A DNA stretch of 64,000 nucleotides from positions 708,692,885 through 708,756,884 of the forward strand of contig CM068367.1 in the NCBI GenBank assembly GCA_034769895.1, in the 5' to 3' direction. The position numbers were made by a program, and so were the translations under genes. Numbering within the stretch: position 1 is the first letter of the stretch; each line of letters starts with the position of its first letter. The stretch is from Magicicada septendecula (Eukaryota; Arthropoda; Insecta; Hemiptera; Cicadidae). The notes beneath the pieces are model-generated. The model did no database searches. It saw only the letters and a program-made list of their open reading frames with translations, and was not told where the DNA came from. Positions 1 to 10,955 of the stretch are shown here, one piece after another.

Positions 1-1070
1 TACCATCTACTAGAAATAATACACATTTTATTATTTAAACGCAAAGCATTCCTTGAATTTATTTAATATTTACGGATCACTATGGTCTCCAAAACATGAA
101 TTGACAATCGATTACTTCACAAATCACAGCGTTACTTCGATCTTAAGTTTACTAACATATAACACATAACAAACGTTTTTTATTACAGTTTTAATAAAGA
201 AAAAGAAATAATTAATTAATTTCCCAGGGTTATTTAAGGTTGTTTGAACTTTGAGGAAGTCAGAAATGCATATGGGTCTGTATCAAACTTTACATTAATT
301 ATTTTAAAATTTGTACATTCTGTATCATTCAGTTGATTTTTTGACCGCTAGAGCGCAAACTACGTTTCTTCACTGACAAAACGAGCGCTAAAATTAATGG
401 CGTCTGTAACGTTATTAGCAAAGCAACATTTTTCTGTTTTTTGGTTAATTAAAATAAAGTTTATGTTCACCTTGTTTTCAGATGGATTTAAAGAGATGGT
501 GCTGTTTCTAGTGTTCAAGATTTATAGTTGAGGTGTAATTGAATCGTTTATTTCAGGAACCCGCCAAGAACACTTTTTCAAACTTTCGGAAAACAAAAAA
601 GAAGCTTTCTACTTTTAATATTACTGTAGATTTTTGCCTAGAAAAAATTTACAGTGTTTCTCAATATCTCCTAAAAACAAATAATGCTTGTATTTAATTT
701 TTGAAATTATACTCTTCATAAAAAATTTATAAAAATTTTATATTTGACGGGTTTCTGCAATAAAATAACTTTTTTCTAAAAAAAATTTATTTTTTTTAGT
801 AAAATTATGACTTTTTAAACAGCAGTGGGTTTAAGTATAAAGTGCACATTATACTTTATACTTAAATTTATTAAATATCAAAGAGAAAAAAATTAAACAA
901 TCAGTTTGGTCTTAAACAAAGACCAAAAACTAAAGAGAGAATCAAAATTTTTGTGCTTAAATTCTACTAAACATAAATCACTATCAAGAGTAGAGCATCA
1001 AAAACTACCGTCTATTCATAACTAAAACAAAAAGCTAAACAATATAGGCCTACTTATTTTTGTGTTCAAT

Positions 1071-2432
1071 CTACTCATCCTCATACACCCTGCCTACGTT
1101 ACAGTCAGCTTCTGTTGTAGGCCACTGGAGGATGTCGTTGTAAAAATCTTCATACCCTGTAGTGTACTTAGCCAACTTCATCAGGTCATTGATTTTCTTG
1201 ATATTGATGGGAAGCTTTCCAGATGGACATGCCAGCACTGTAGGGAGCTCCGGAACAGTACTATATTTTTTCAGTGTGAACGTTGAGAAGGTGAAACCGT
1301 CGATAAAATGCTTAACAACCACTTTTCCTTGGTCAGCTTTGTTGTAATAAAATTCTTTGTATGTGGACACTTTAAAAGAAATCTTGTCTTCCCTTTGAAT
1401 TCCCCTTCCACAAGTTTCATCTGAGTTTACAATCCTCTTGTAAAACTGAGGCCACCAAGTATTAAAACTATAGATCATCTCGCTTGTTACTTGGTGAACA
1501 GTAAAGCGCCCTGTTTTACTTGATTTAAGAATCATCTCAGCATACTGATTTGGTGTGCAAACTCTATTTACTCTTCGAACAAGACGTTTAATACACCCAA
1601 AATCACGATCACTGGGAAAAAATGAGTGTCCCCTGACTTGGAAGTAGTGACGAACAGTCTCGAAAATTCCCCTATCACAAAGATTCATTAGGAATCGCAG
1701 AATACAATGATTTTTGTTTTGCCCTGAAGGGCCATCACTGAAGAGAACAAGATGCTTAGTTCCACTAATAACTTCGGATTTCAAATAGTGCAATAACATC
1801 GAGCAAACCTCCTCTGGGGATTTATTGGCCTCGCCTTTGTGATATATATAAATTTTTGCCTTGTTAGTCTTCATGTCATGAATACAAAATACATTAAGCC
1901 AAAGCTGGCGCATGTAAAACACCTCCTGTACAGGTATGTTTGGAAGTGGTAAATTTTGCATAAAGTCAAAACAAAGCACCACTGTATCTTCATCAGTGTT
2001 GTTAATCATCTCCTTTTGTTTTATGTAAAACTTCTTGGCTCTGCGCTTGTGAACGATTTGTTCAGCTGCAACGCTGCGCTTTACATTGTCGCTTAGACAA
2101 GGGTCTCTTAGTTTGGATTTGAAATTCTCACATTGGCTGCAAACATCAACTTGCGGCCGCCCGAATGATAGATTGAAGTTTTCCTTAAAGTAACTAAAAT
2201 AAAAGCTATATTTTACTTTATCTCTCAACTCAGGGTGGTCGGTTTGGAACATTTCATTCATTTTTGAGATATTTAGCTGTGCATCCAAATATTGTTTTTT
2301 CCTAGAACCATAATGTGTTTCTCTTACCTCAAATTTAGAAATGTGTTCATGGATAAGGACACATATATTGCCATCAATCGCATTTCCACTACGATTTTTG
2401 CCTCTCATATCGACAGGTGTTCTATTCTGCAA
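1071..2432 (-). CDS. Putative transposase, C-terminal part (DUF7869-like), copy 1
   Basis: The open frame is 453 codons. The listed start is a TTG; the first ATG is 8 codons in (2408), and the frame really continues upstream to a TGA at 2463. Visible motifs are a paired-cysteine segment VDVCSQC (about residues 96-101), FDFMQNLPLP (D156), FSDGPSGQNKN (D233) and GHSFFPSDRDFG (H269, D275, D277). Spaced acidic residues in beta-strand-like contexts suggest an RNase H-like DDE/DDD nuclease fold (inference). I recall this signature from arthropod uncharacterised proteins with a DUF7869 domain. It lies between the TIRs of the 541-3332 element, so a transposition role is likely. It differs from the copy at 4900-6261 by only a few residues. 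Confidence 0.7.
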   Translation of the reverse strand: MQNRTPVDMRGKNRSGNAIDGNICVLIHEHISKFEVRETHYGSRKKQYLDAQLNISKMNEMFQTDHPELRDKVKYSFYFSYFKENFNLSFGRPQVDVCSQCENFKSKLRDPCLSDNVKRSVAAEQIVHKRRAKKFYIKQKEMINNTDEDTVVLCFDFMQNLPLPNIPVQEVFYMRQLWLNVFCIHDMKTNKAKIYIYHKGEANKSPEEVCSMLLHYLKSEVISGTKHLVLFSDGPSGQNKNHCILRFLMNLCDRGIFETVRHYFQVRGHSFFPSDRDFGCIKRLVRRVNRVCTPNQYAEMILKSSKTGRFTVHQVTSEMIYSFNTWWPQFYKRIVNSDETCGRGIQREDKISFKVSTYKEFYYNKADQGKVVVKHFIDGFTFSTFTLKKYSTVPELPTVLACPSGKLPINIKKINDLMKLAKYTTGYEDFYNDILQWPTTEADCNVGRVYEDE

Positions 2433-2462
2433 TAATAGGATACATAACCTTGCAACTCGATC

Positions 2463-2930
2463 TCAAGAAACTCTGTGTATTTGTAAAAAGACATTTTTGC
2501 AAACTGGAGTAAACTCGCCATTGATTTTAACATTATATACAAAAGATTTATTTTTTGTCTGTGGGATTTGAGTTGAAAATGAAGCAGCACTACAATCATC
2601 ATTATCTGAGTTTTTATTCTTTCTACGCTTAACTTCCCTAGCTTCTATCAATGTTTGCAAATGTAAATCTTGTTGGTTTTTAGTTTCTAACGAATAGAAT
2701 TTGTTCCAGATCGCACTTTTCGTTTCGTTATCAATAGACAAACTGCATTTTCGAGGGCAGTTGCAAACAAGCTCATCAGGAATAGATTTACCAGAAACAA
2801 GGTTACCTTTGTAGTTTGTGTACTCTTCACCTTTCACTCTTGCTTTCCTTATGACATTACGTTTATATGTATCTTTATTTACAACACCTTGTTTTCTTTT
2901 TTGCTTCAGGTTCATCATCAGAACTTCCAC
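2463..2930 (-). CDS. Putative transposase, N-terminal part, copy 1
   Basis: This is a 155-codon basic open frame in the same frame as 1071-2432 and separated from it by a single TGA (2463-2465) plus 10 codons. It is Lys/Arg-rich, has a CNCPRKC cysteine cluster and ends near FVYNVKINGEFTPVCKNVFL, a segment typical of the region just before the catalytic half in this family (recollection). A better initiator is the ATG at 2937 in the +1 frame, giving MHSGSSDDE..., which runs into the A-rich tract before stopping; a frame slip there is therefore likely. The same TGA is present in all copies that retain the region. The product is probably one ~620-residue protein that is now broken. Confidence 0.55.
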   Translation of the reverse strand: MEVLMMNLKQKRKQGVVNKDTYKRNVIRKARVKGEEYTNYKGNLVSGKSIPDELVCNCPRKCSLSIDNETKSAIWNKFYSLETKNQQDLHLQTLIEAREVKRRKNKNSDNDDCSAASFSTQIPQTKNKSFVYNVKINGEFTPVCKNVFLQIHRVS

Positions 2931-4899
2931 TGTGCATTTTTTAAAATGAAATAATCATAACACACTAAGTGAAACCACTAAATAATAATATTAACCTCAA
3001 AAACTGTAGTATTACTCAATCTCTCACAACAACTGTATGGTTTGTGGAAAACAAAGCATTAAAAACAGGTGATTAAAAACAGGCTAAAACAATAATCAGC
3101 AGGGTTGCCACAAGACGAACTTGAAATTTACTGCAGAAAGCCGCCATGTGATTTTGCTTGACGGGTTTCTGCACTAACCAGAAATTTCAAAATAATATAT
3201 CACCCATTGGGAGGCTTGACAGTTGACGGGTTTCTGCATAAAACGGTGTGTTTACAGTAGGCCATTCAGAATCTATTCATATCCCATTTTCGATAAAAAT
3301 GTCAGTTGACGGGTTTCTGAAATAAACGATTCAATTTTAAAAGGAAGCGATCTCACCCAACGGTTTTCATACATTTCTCGAGTATCTAATGAAAATCTAT
3401 TTTTTATTTGCCCCACGTTATTAGCGTCATTTGTAACGTCTCGCGAGTAATTTGTGATTCACGTCTATTTGATACTTTTCGAAACTCTCGCCTAATTAAT
3501 AGTTACAAAGTTTTTATCTGTTGGTGTTATGTGCCTTCAAAATCGAGTGTGTGTTATTATGAAAGACTTGAATGATTTTCTTAAATTTGTTTGTATTAAA
3601 TCAATACCGTTGTTTGGAAATAGGTAGGAGAGTGAGTAAAGAGAGTCAAAGAGTATTAATCACTTTGTATACAATCGAGTATTTTAAATTTTTTCCGCTC
3701 GTGGCATCAGCTGTTTTCTCCTTTTACGAACCCATTTGATGTTAAATTACTTTTGTAGTACGTAATAATTTCTTGATGACCGGACTGATTCCCTTTCTCT
3801 TCTCGATTTTTCATATTACCTGTAACCAACTACCATCTACTAGAAATAATACACATTTTATTATTTAAACGCAAAGCATTCCTTGAATTTATTTAATATT
3901 TACGGATCACTATGGTCTCCAAAACATGAATTGACAATCGATTACTTCACAAATCACAGCGTTACTTCGATCTTAAGTTTACTAACATATAACACATAAC
4001 AAATGTTTTTTATTACAGTTTTAATAAAGAAAAAGAAATAATTAATTAATTTCCCAGGGTTATTTAAGGTTGTTTGAACTTTGAGGAAGTCAGAAATGCA
4101 TATGGGTCTGTATCAAACTTTACATTAATTATTTTAAAATTTGTACAATCTGTATCATTCAGTTGATTTTTTGACCGCTAGAGCGTAAACTACGTTTCTT
4201 CACTGACAAAACGAGCACTAAAATTAATGGCGTCTGTAATGTTATTAGCAAAGCAACATTTTTCTGTTTTTTGGTTAATTAAAATAAAGTTTATGTTCAC
4301 CTTGTTTTTAGATGGATTTAAAGAGATGGTTCTGTTTCTAGTGTTCTAGATTTATAGTTGAGGTGTAATTGAATCGTTTATTTCAGGAACCCGCCAAGTA
4401 CACTTTTTCAAACTTTCGGAAAACAAAAAAGAAACTTTCTACTTTTAATATTACTGTAGATTTTTGCCTAGAAAAAATTTACAGTGTTTCTCAATATCTC
4501 CTAAAAACAAATAATGCTTGTATTTAATTTTTGAAATTATACTCTTCTTAAAAAATTTATAAAAATTTTGTATTTGACGAGTTTCTGCAATAAAATAACT
4601 TTTTCTAGAAAAAATTTATTTTTTTAGTAAAATTATGACTTTTTAAACAGCAGTGGGTTTAACTATACAGTGCACATTGTACTTTATACTTAAATTTATT
4701 AAATATCAAAGAGAAAAAAATTAAACAATCAGTTTGGTCTTAAACAAAGAACAAAAACTAAAGAGAGAATCAAAATTTTTGTGCTTAAATTCTATTAAAC
4801 TTAAAATCACTATCAACAGTAGAGCTTCAAAAACTACCGTCTATTCGTAACTAAAACAAAAAGCAGAACAATATAGGCCTACTTATTTGTGTGTTCAAT

Positions 4900-6261
4900 C
4901 TACTCATCCTCATACACCCTGCCTACGTTACAGTCAGCTTCTGTTGAAGGCCACTGAAGGATGTCGTTGTAAAAATCTTCATACCCTGTGGTGTACTTAG
5001 CCAACTTCTTCAGGTCATTGATTTTCTTGATATTGATGGGAAGCTTTCCAGATGGACATGCCAGCACTGTAGGGAGCTCCGGAACAGTACTATATTTTTT
5101 CAGTGTGAACGTTGAGAAGGTGAAACCGTCGATAAAATGCTTAACAACCACTTTTCCTTGGTCAGCTTTGTTGTAATAAAATTTTTTGTATGTGGACATT
5201 TTAAAAGAAATCTTGTCTTCCCTTTGAATTCCCCTTCCACAAGTTTCATCTGAGTTTACAATCCTCTTGTAAAACTGAGGCCACCAAGTATTAAAACTAT
5301 AGATCATCTCGCTTGTTACTTGGTGAACAGTAAAGCGCCCTGTTTTACTTGATTTAAGAATCATCTCAGCATACTGATTTGGTGTGCAAACTCTATTTAC
5401 TCTTCGAACAAGACGTTTAATACACCCAAAATCACGATCACTGGGAAAAAATGAGTGTCCCCTGACTTGGAAGTAGTGACGAACAGTCTCGAAAATTCCC
5501 CTATCACAAAGATTCATTAGGAATCGCAGAATACAATGATTTTTGTTTTGCCCTGAAGGGCCATCACTGAAGAGAACAAGATGCTTAGTTCCACTAATAA
5601 CTTCGGATTTCAAATAGTGCAATAACATCGAGCAAACCTCCTCTGGGGATTTATTGGCCTCGCCTTTGTGATATATATAAATTTTTGCCTTGTTAGTCTT
5701 CATGTCATGAATACAAAATACATTAAGCCAAAGCTGGCGCATGTAAAACACCTCCTGTACAGGTATGTTTGGAAGTGGTAAATTTTGCATAAAGTCAAAA
5801 CAAAGCACCACTGTATCTTCATCAGTGTTGTTAATCATCTCCTTTTGTTTTATGTAAAACTTCTTGGCTCTGCGCTTGTGAACGATTTGTTCAGCTGCAA
5901 CGCTGCGCTTTACATTGTCGCTTAGACAAGGGTCTCTTAGTTTGGATTTGAAATTCTCACATTGGCTGCAAACATCAACTTGCGGCCGCCCGAATGATAG
6001 ATTGAAGTTTTCCTTAAAGTAACTAAAATAAAAGCTATATTTTACTTTATCTCTCAACTCAGGGTGGTCGGTTTGGAACATTTCATTCATTTTTGAGATA
6101 TTTAGCTGTGCATCCAAATATTGTTTTTTCCTAGAACCATAATGTGTTTCTCTTACCTCAAATTTAGAAATGTGTTCATGGATAAGGACACATATATTGC
6201 CATCAATCGCATTTCCACTACGATTTTTGCCTCTCATATCGACAGGTGTTCTATTCTGCAA
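4900..6261 (-). CDS. Putative transposase, C-terminal part (DUF7869-like), copy 2
   Basis: This is a 453-codon frame, the same length as copy 1, with a handful of substitutions (a V/M and an E/K near residue 355, M/K near 416, T/S near 440). The three acidic motif blocks FDFMQNLPLP, FSDGPSGQNKN and GHSFFPSDRDFG are intact. The TTG 'start' follows an in-frame TGA as in copy 1; the first ATG lies 8 codons in. It is not expected to be translated as a complete transposase unless the upstream stop is read through. Confidence 0.7.
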   Translation of the reverse strand: MQNRTPVDMRGKNRSGNAIDGNICVLIHEHISKFEVRETHYGSRKKQYLDAQLNISKMNEMFQTDHPELRDKVKYSFYFSYFKENFNLSFGRPQVDVCSQCENFKSKLRDPCLSDNVKRSVAAEQIVHKRRAKKFYIKQKEMINNTDEDTVVLCFDFMQNLPLPNIPVQEVFYMRQLWLNVFCIHDMKTNKAKIYIYHKGEANKSPEEVCSMLLHYLKSEVISGTKHLVLFSDGPSGQNKNHCILRFLMNLCDRGIFETVRHYFQVRGHSFFPSDRDFGCIKRLVRRVNRVCTPNQYAEMILKSSKTGRFTVHQVTSEMIYSFNTWWPQFYKRIVNSDETCGRGIQREDKISFKMSTYKKFYYNKADQGKVVVKHFIDGFTFSTFTLKKYSTVPELPTVLACPSGKLPINIKKINDLKKLAKYTTGYEDFYNDILQWPSTEADCNVGRVYEDE

Positions 6262-6291
6262 TAATAGGATACATAACCTTGCAACTCGATC

Positions 6292-6759
6292 TCAAGAAAC
6301 TCTGTGTATTTGTAAAAAGACATTTTTGCAAACTGGAGTAAACTCGCCATTGATTTTAACATTATATACAAAAGATTTATTTTTTGTCTGTGGGATTTGA
6401 GTTGAAAATGAAGCAGCACTACAATCATCATTATCTGAGTTTTTATTCTTTCTACGCTTAACTTCCCTAGCTTCTATCAATGTTTGCAAATGTAAATCTT
6501 GTTGGTTTTTAGTTTCTAACGAATAGAATTTGTTCCAGATCGCACTTTTCGTTTCGTTATCAATAGACAAACTGCATTTTCGAGGGCAGTTGCAAACAAG
6601 CTCATCAGGAATAGATTTACCAGAAACAAGGTTACCTTTGTAGTTTGTGTACTCTTCACCTTTCACTCTTGCTTTCCTTATGACATTACGTTTATATGTA
6701 TCTTTATTTACAACACCTTGTTTTCTTTTTTGCTTCAGGTTCATCATCAGAACTTCCAC
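6292..6759 (-). CDS. Putative transposase, N-terminal part, copy 2
   Basis: The protein is identical to the 155-codon frame of copy 1, including the CNCPRKC cluster and the terminal TGA that separates it from 4900-6261. An ATG in the +1 frame just upstream (6766) gives the same MHSGSSDDE beginning. Complete identity over 155 codons while flanking noncoding DNA shows changes is consistent with recent duplication. Confidence 0.55.
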   Translation of the reverse strand: MEVLMMNLKQKRKQGVVNKDTYKRNVIRKARVKGEEYTNYKGNLVSGKSIPDELVCNCPRKCSLSIDNETKSAIWNKFYSLETKNQQDLHLQTLIEAREVKRRKNKNSDNDDCSAASFSTQIPQTKNKSFVYNVKINGEFTPVCKNVFLQIHRVS

Positions 6760-8726
6760 TGTGCATTTTTTAAAATGAAATAATCATAACACACTAAGTG
6801 AAACCACTAAATAATAATATTAACCTCAAAAACTGTAGTATTACTCAATCTCTCACAACAACTGTATGGTTTGTGGAAAACAAAGCATTAAAAACAGGTG
6901 ATTAAAAACAGGCTAAAACAATATTCAGCAGGGTTGCCACAAGACGAACTTGAAATTTACTGCAGAAAGCCGCCATGTGATTTTGCTTGACGGGTTTCTG
7001 CACTAACCAGAAATTTCAAAATAATATATCACCCATTGGGAGGCTTGACAGTTGACGGGTTTCTGCATAAAACGGTGTGTTTACAGTAGGCCATTCAGAA
7101 TCTATTCATATCCCATTTTCGATAAAAATGTCAGTTGACGGGTTTCTGAAATAAACGATTCAATTTTAAAAGGAAGCGATCTCACCCAACGGTTTTCATA
7201 CATTTCTCGAGTATCTAATGAAAATCTATTTTTTATTTGCCCCACGTTATTAGCGTCATTTGTAACGTCTCGCGAGTAATTTGTGATTCACGTCTATTTG
7301 ATACTTTTCGAAACTCTCGCCTAATTAATAGTTACAAAGTTTTTATCTGTTGGTGTTATGTGCCTTCAAAATCGAGTGTGTGTTATTATGAAAGACTTGA
7401 ATGATTTTCTTAAATTTGTTTGTATTAAATCAATACCGTTGTTTGGAAATAGGTAGGAGAGTGAGTAAAGAGAGTCAAAGAGTATTAATCACTTTGTATA
7501 CAATCGAGTATTTTAAATTTTTTCCGCTCGTGGCATCAGCTGTTTTCTCCTTTTACGAACCCATTTGAGGTTAAATTACTTTTGTAGTACGTAATAATTT
7601 CTTGATGACCGGACTGATTCCCTTTCTCTTCTCGATTTTTCATATTACCTGTAACCAACTACCATCTACTAGAAATAATACACATTTTATTATTTAAACG
7701 CAAAGCATTCCTTGAATTTATTTAATATTTACGGATCACTATGGTCTCCAGAACATGAATTGACAATCGATTACTTCACAAATCACAGCGTTACTTCGAT
7801 CTTAAGTTTACTAACATATAACACATAACAAATGTTTTTTATTACAGTTTTAATAAAGAAAAAGAAATAATTAATTAATTTCCCAGGGTTATTTAAGGTT
7901 GTTTGAACTTTGAGGAAGTCAGAAATGCATATGGGTCTGTATCAAACTTTACATTAATTATTTTAAAATTTGTACAATCTGTATCATTCAGTTGATTTTT
8001 TGACCGCTAGAGCGCAAACTACGTTTCTTCACTGACAAAACGAGCACTAAAATTAATGGCGTCTGTAATGTTATTAGCAAAGCAACATTTTTCTGTTTTT
8101 TGGTTAATTAAAATAAAGTTTATGTTCACCTTGTTTTCAGATGGATTTAAAGAGATGGTGCTGTTTCTAGTGTTCTAGATTTATAGTTGAGGTGTAATTG
8201 AATCGTTTATTTCAGGAACCCGCCAAGTACACTTTTTCAAACTTTCGGAAAAAAAAAGAAACTTTCTACTTTTAATATTACTGTAGATTTTTGCCTAGAA
8301 AAAATTTACAGTGTTTCTCAATATCTCCTAAAAACAAATAATGCTTGTATTTAATTTTTGAAATTATACTCTTCTTAAAAAATTTATAAAAATTTTGTAT
8401 TTGACGAGTTTCTGCAATAAAATAACTTTTTCTAGAAAAAATTTATTTTTTTAGTAAAATTATGACTTTTTAAACAGCAGTGGGTTTAACTATACAGTGC
8501 ACATTGTACTTTATACTTAAATTTATTAAATATCAAAGAGAAAAAAATTAAACAATTAGTTTGGTCTTAAACAAAGAACAAAAACTAAAGAGAGAATCAA
8601 AATTTTTGTGCTTAAATTCTATTAAACTTAAAATCACTATCAACAGTAGAGCATCAAAAACTACCGTCTATTCGTAACTAAAACAAAAAGCAGAACAATA
8701 TAGGCCTACTTATTTGTGTGTTCAAT

Positions 8727-9955
8727 CTACTCATCCTCATACACCCTGCCTACGTTACAGTCAGCTTCTGTTGTAGGCCACTGGAGGATGTCGTTGTAAA
8801 AATCTTCATACCCTGTGGTGTACTTAGCCAACTTCTTCAGGTCATTGATTTTCTTGATATTGATGGGAAGCTTTCCAGATGGACATGCCAGCACTGTAGG
8901 GAGCTCCGGAACAGTACTATATTTTTTCAGTGTGAACGTTGAGAAGGTGAAACCGTCGATAAAATGCTTAACAACCACTTTTCCTTGGTCAGCTTTGTTG
9001 TAATAAAATTCTTTGTATGTGGACATTTTAAAAGAAATCTTGTCTTCCCTTTGAATTCCCCTTCCACAAGTTTCATCTGAGTTTACAATCCTCTTGTAAA
9101 ACTGAGGCCACCAAGTATTAAAACTATAGATCATCTCGCTTGTTACTTGGTGAACAGTAAAGCGCCCTGTTTTTCTTGATTTAAGAATCATCTCAGCATA
9201 CTGATTTGGTGTGTAAACTCTATTTACTCTTCGAACAAGACGTTTAATACACCCAAAATCACGATCACAGGGTAAAAATGAGTGTCCCCTGACTTGGAAG
9301 TAGTGACGAACAGTCTCGAAAATTCCCCTATCACAAAGATTCATTAGGAATCGCAGAATACAATGATTTTTGTTTTGCCCTGAAGGGCCATCACTGAAGA
9401 GAACAAGATGCTTAGTTCCACTAGGAACTTCAGATTTCAAATAGTGCAATAACATCGAGCAAACCTCCTCTGGGGATTTATTGGCCTCGCCTTTGTGATA
9501 TATATAAATTTTTGCCTTGTTAGTCTTCATGTCATGAATACAAAATACATTAAGCCAAAGCTGGCGCATGTAAAACACCTCCTGTACAGGTATGTTTGGA
9601 AGTGGTAAATTTTGCATAAAGTCAAAACAAAGCACCACTGTATCTTCATCAGTGTTGTTAATCATCTCCTTTTGTTTTATGTAAAACTTCTTGGCTCTGC
9701 CCTTGTGAACGATTTGTTCAGCTGCAACGCTGCGCTTTACATTGTCGCTTAGACAAGGGTGTCTTAGTTTGGATTTGAAATTCTCACATTGGCTGCAAAC
9801 ATCAACTTGCGGCCGCCCGAATGATAGATTGAAGTTTTCCTTAAAGTAACTAAAATAAAAGCTATATTTTACTTTATCTCTCAACTCAGGGTGGTCGGTT
9901 TGGAACATTTCATACATTTTTGAGATATTTAGCTGTGCATCCAAATATTGTTTTT
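8727..9955 (-). pseudogene. Putative transposase, C-terminal fragment, copy 3
   Basis: A 405-codon open frame matches residues ~50-453 of copies 1 and 2 and retains FDFMQNLPLP, FSDGPSGQNKN and GHSF. The third block reads LPCDRDFG instead of FPSDRDFG. The frame is cut at its 5' side by the insertion at 9956; coding sequence resumes at 11187. It is certainly non-functional as a full-length product. Confidence 0.7.
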
Positions 9956-10075
9956 ACTTCCATATTCCTTAAGGAATGGAAGTATGGTGATGGCAAAAAA
10001 AATCGTGTTCGAGATTATTGCAGATTCTGATTCTACTACACTCAAAACATGAAAAAATGTCGTTTTCCGAAAAGT

Positions 10076-10136
10076 GTCTGTGTGTGTGTCTGTCTGTCTG
10101 TCTGTGTGTGTGTCTGTCTGTGTGTCTATGTGTCTG
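10076..10136. repeat. TCTG/TG microsatellite inside the Helentron-type element
   Basis: Alternating TGTG and TCTG tetranucleotides run for about 60 bases between the left terminus and the tandem repeats. Simple-sequence tracts at this position are common in Helentron-associated elements. Confidence 0.8.
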
Positions 10137-10148
10137 TAGATTTTTTTT

Positions 10149-10955
10149 TCTATGGCAAACGATAACTGCCGCAAATTCAAAAAGAATCAAATAATTTTTT
10201 GCATACAGCCCTGATTTGCAGAGTACTCGCGACCTACTGTCTTTGGTGAAGATCGGTTGAGGGAAAGGGGTAGTTTACCTGCAACGGTTTTTTTTTAGCA
10301 AGGGTAATTTTGTTTGTTTGGCAAACGATAACAGCCGCAAATTAAAACAGAATCAAATAATGTTTCGCATACAGCCCTGATTTGTCGAGGCCTCAAGATG
10401 TGTTGATTTTGGTGAAGATCGGTTCAGGGAAAGGGGTAGTTTACCTGTAACGTTTTATGTTTTAACAAGGGTATTTCCTATGGCAAACGATAACAGCCGC
10501 AAATTCAAACAGAATCAAAAGATTATTTGCATACAGCCCTAAATAGTAGAGTTCTCAATACCTATTGTTTTTGGTGAAAATCGGTTGAGGGAAAGGGGTA
10601 GTTTACCTGCAACGTTTTTTTAACAAGGGTATTTTTTTCTATGGCAAACGATAACTGCCGCAAATTCAAACAGAATCAAATAACTTTTTGCATACAGCCC
10701 TGATTTGTAGAGTACCCACGACCTATTGTTTTTGGTGAAGATCGGTTAAGGGGAAGGGGTAGTTTACCTGCAACGTTTTTTTATCAAGCGTATTATCTAT
10801 GTCAAACGATAACAGCCGCAAATTCAAACAGAATCAAATAATGTTTTGCATACGTCCCTGAATTGTAGAGTTCTCAATGACTTTCGATTTTGGTGATGAT
10901 CGGTTAAGGGGAAGGGGTAGTTTACCTGCAACCTTTTACGTTTTAACAAGAGTAA
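10149..10955. repeat. Five ~160-bp tandem repeats
   Basis: Units start at about 10149, 10318, 10482, 10639 and 10797. Each contains GGCAAACGATAAC.GCCGCAAA, AGAATCAAATAA, GCATAC.(G/T)CCCTGA, a GGTGAAGATCGGTT block and GGGGTAGTTTACCTGCAAC, and ends in AACAAGGGTA. Units differ by substitutions and short indels, so the array is not freshly expanded. Three related units lie at about 29847-30325. Confidence 0.85.

Larger units (their letters stand above)
541..3332 (-). mobile_element. DUF7869-type DNA transposon, copy 1 (2792 bp)
   Basis: The left end is GAATCGTTTATTTCAGGAACC and the right end is its inverted repeat with one mismatch over about 23 bases (further partial match inward). The element is flanked by AATT at 537-540 and 3333-3336. 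The same LTR position in copies 4 and 5 lacks the element, which fixes both borders. Subterminal copies of TTGACGGGTTTCTGCA lie near 743, 3158 and 3222, and the outermost lies inside the right TIR (about 3305). One broken minus-strand coding region (1071-2937) fills the middle. A 4-bp target duplication with short TIRs is compatible with the Sola-type superfamilies, but I cannot assign one without profile searches. Confidence 0.75.
1..3369 (-). repeat. LTR copy 1 (5'-cut by window edge), carrying a DUF7869-like transposon
   Basis: The right end reads CCAACGGTTTTCA (ends 3369); the window edge removes the left end. The LTR body is 1-540 plus 3333-3369; the rest (541-3332) is an inserted element flanked by AATT. 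It is followed by a 62-bp spacer (3370-3431) that contains GCCCCACGTTATTAGCGTCA. On the minus strand that spacer looks like a decayed copy of the primer binding site seen intact at 15567-15584. Confidence 0.75.
4371..7161 (-). mobile_element. DUF7869-type DNA transposon, copy 2 (2791 bp)
   Basis: It has the same position within the LTR, the same TIRs and the same AATT flanks (4367-4370, 7162-7165) as copy 1, with only scattered differences. Shared insertion site means copies 1-3 arose by duplication of the LTR+insert unit, not by independent insertions. One left subterminal repeat has drifted (TTGACGAGTTTCTGCA near 4575). Confidence 0.75.
3432..7198 (-). repeat. LTR copy 2 with DUF7869-like insertion
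   Basis: It starts TGTAACGTCTCGCGAG and ends CAACGGTTTTCA, so on the minus strand it begins TGAA and ends TTACA, the TG...CA layout of an LTR. Without the 4371-7161 insertion it is about 976 bp. It is followed by the 62-bp spacer 7199-7260, identical in layout to the spacer after copy 1. Confidence 0.75.

Noticed and set aside
1062-1347. Plus-strand ORFs of 61-76 codons within the DUF7869-like elements
   Set aside because: They are antisense shadows of the conserved minus-strand coding region and recur only because the unit is duplicated.
3432-7657. The 3.83 kb repeat as a satellite
   Set aside because: The units decompose into LTR, spacer and inserted transposon, and the LTR parts also occur outside the tandem portion.
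10149-10955. CRISPR-like array
   Set aside because: The 160-bp units are contiguous without spacers, in a eukaryotic transposon.
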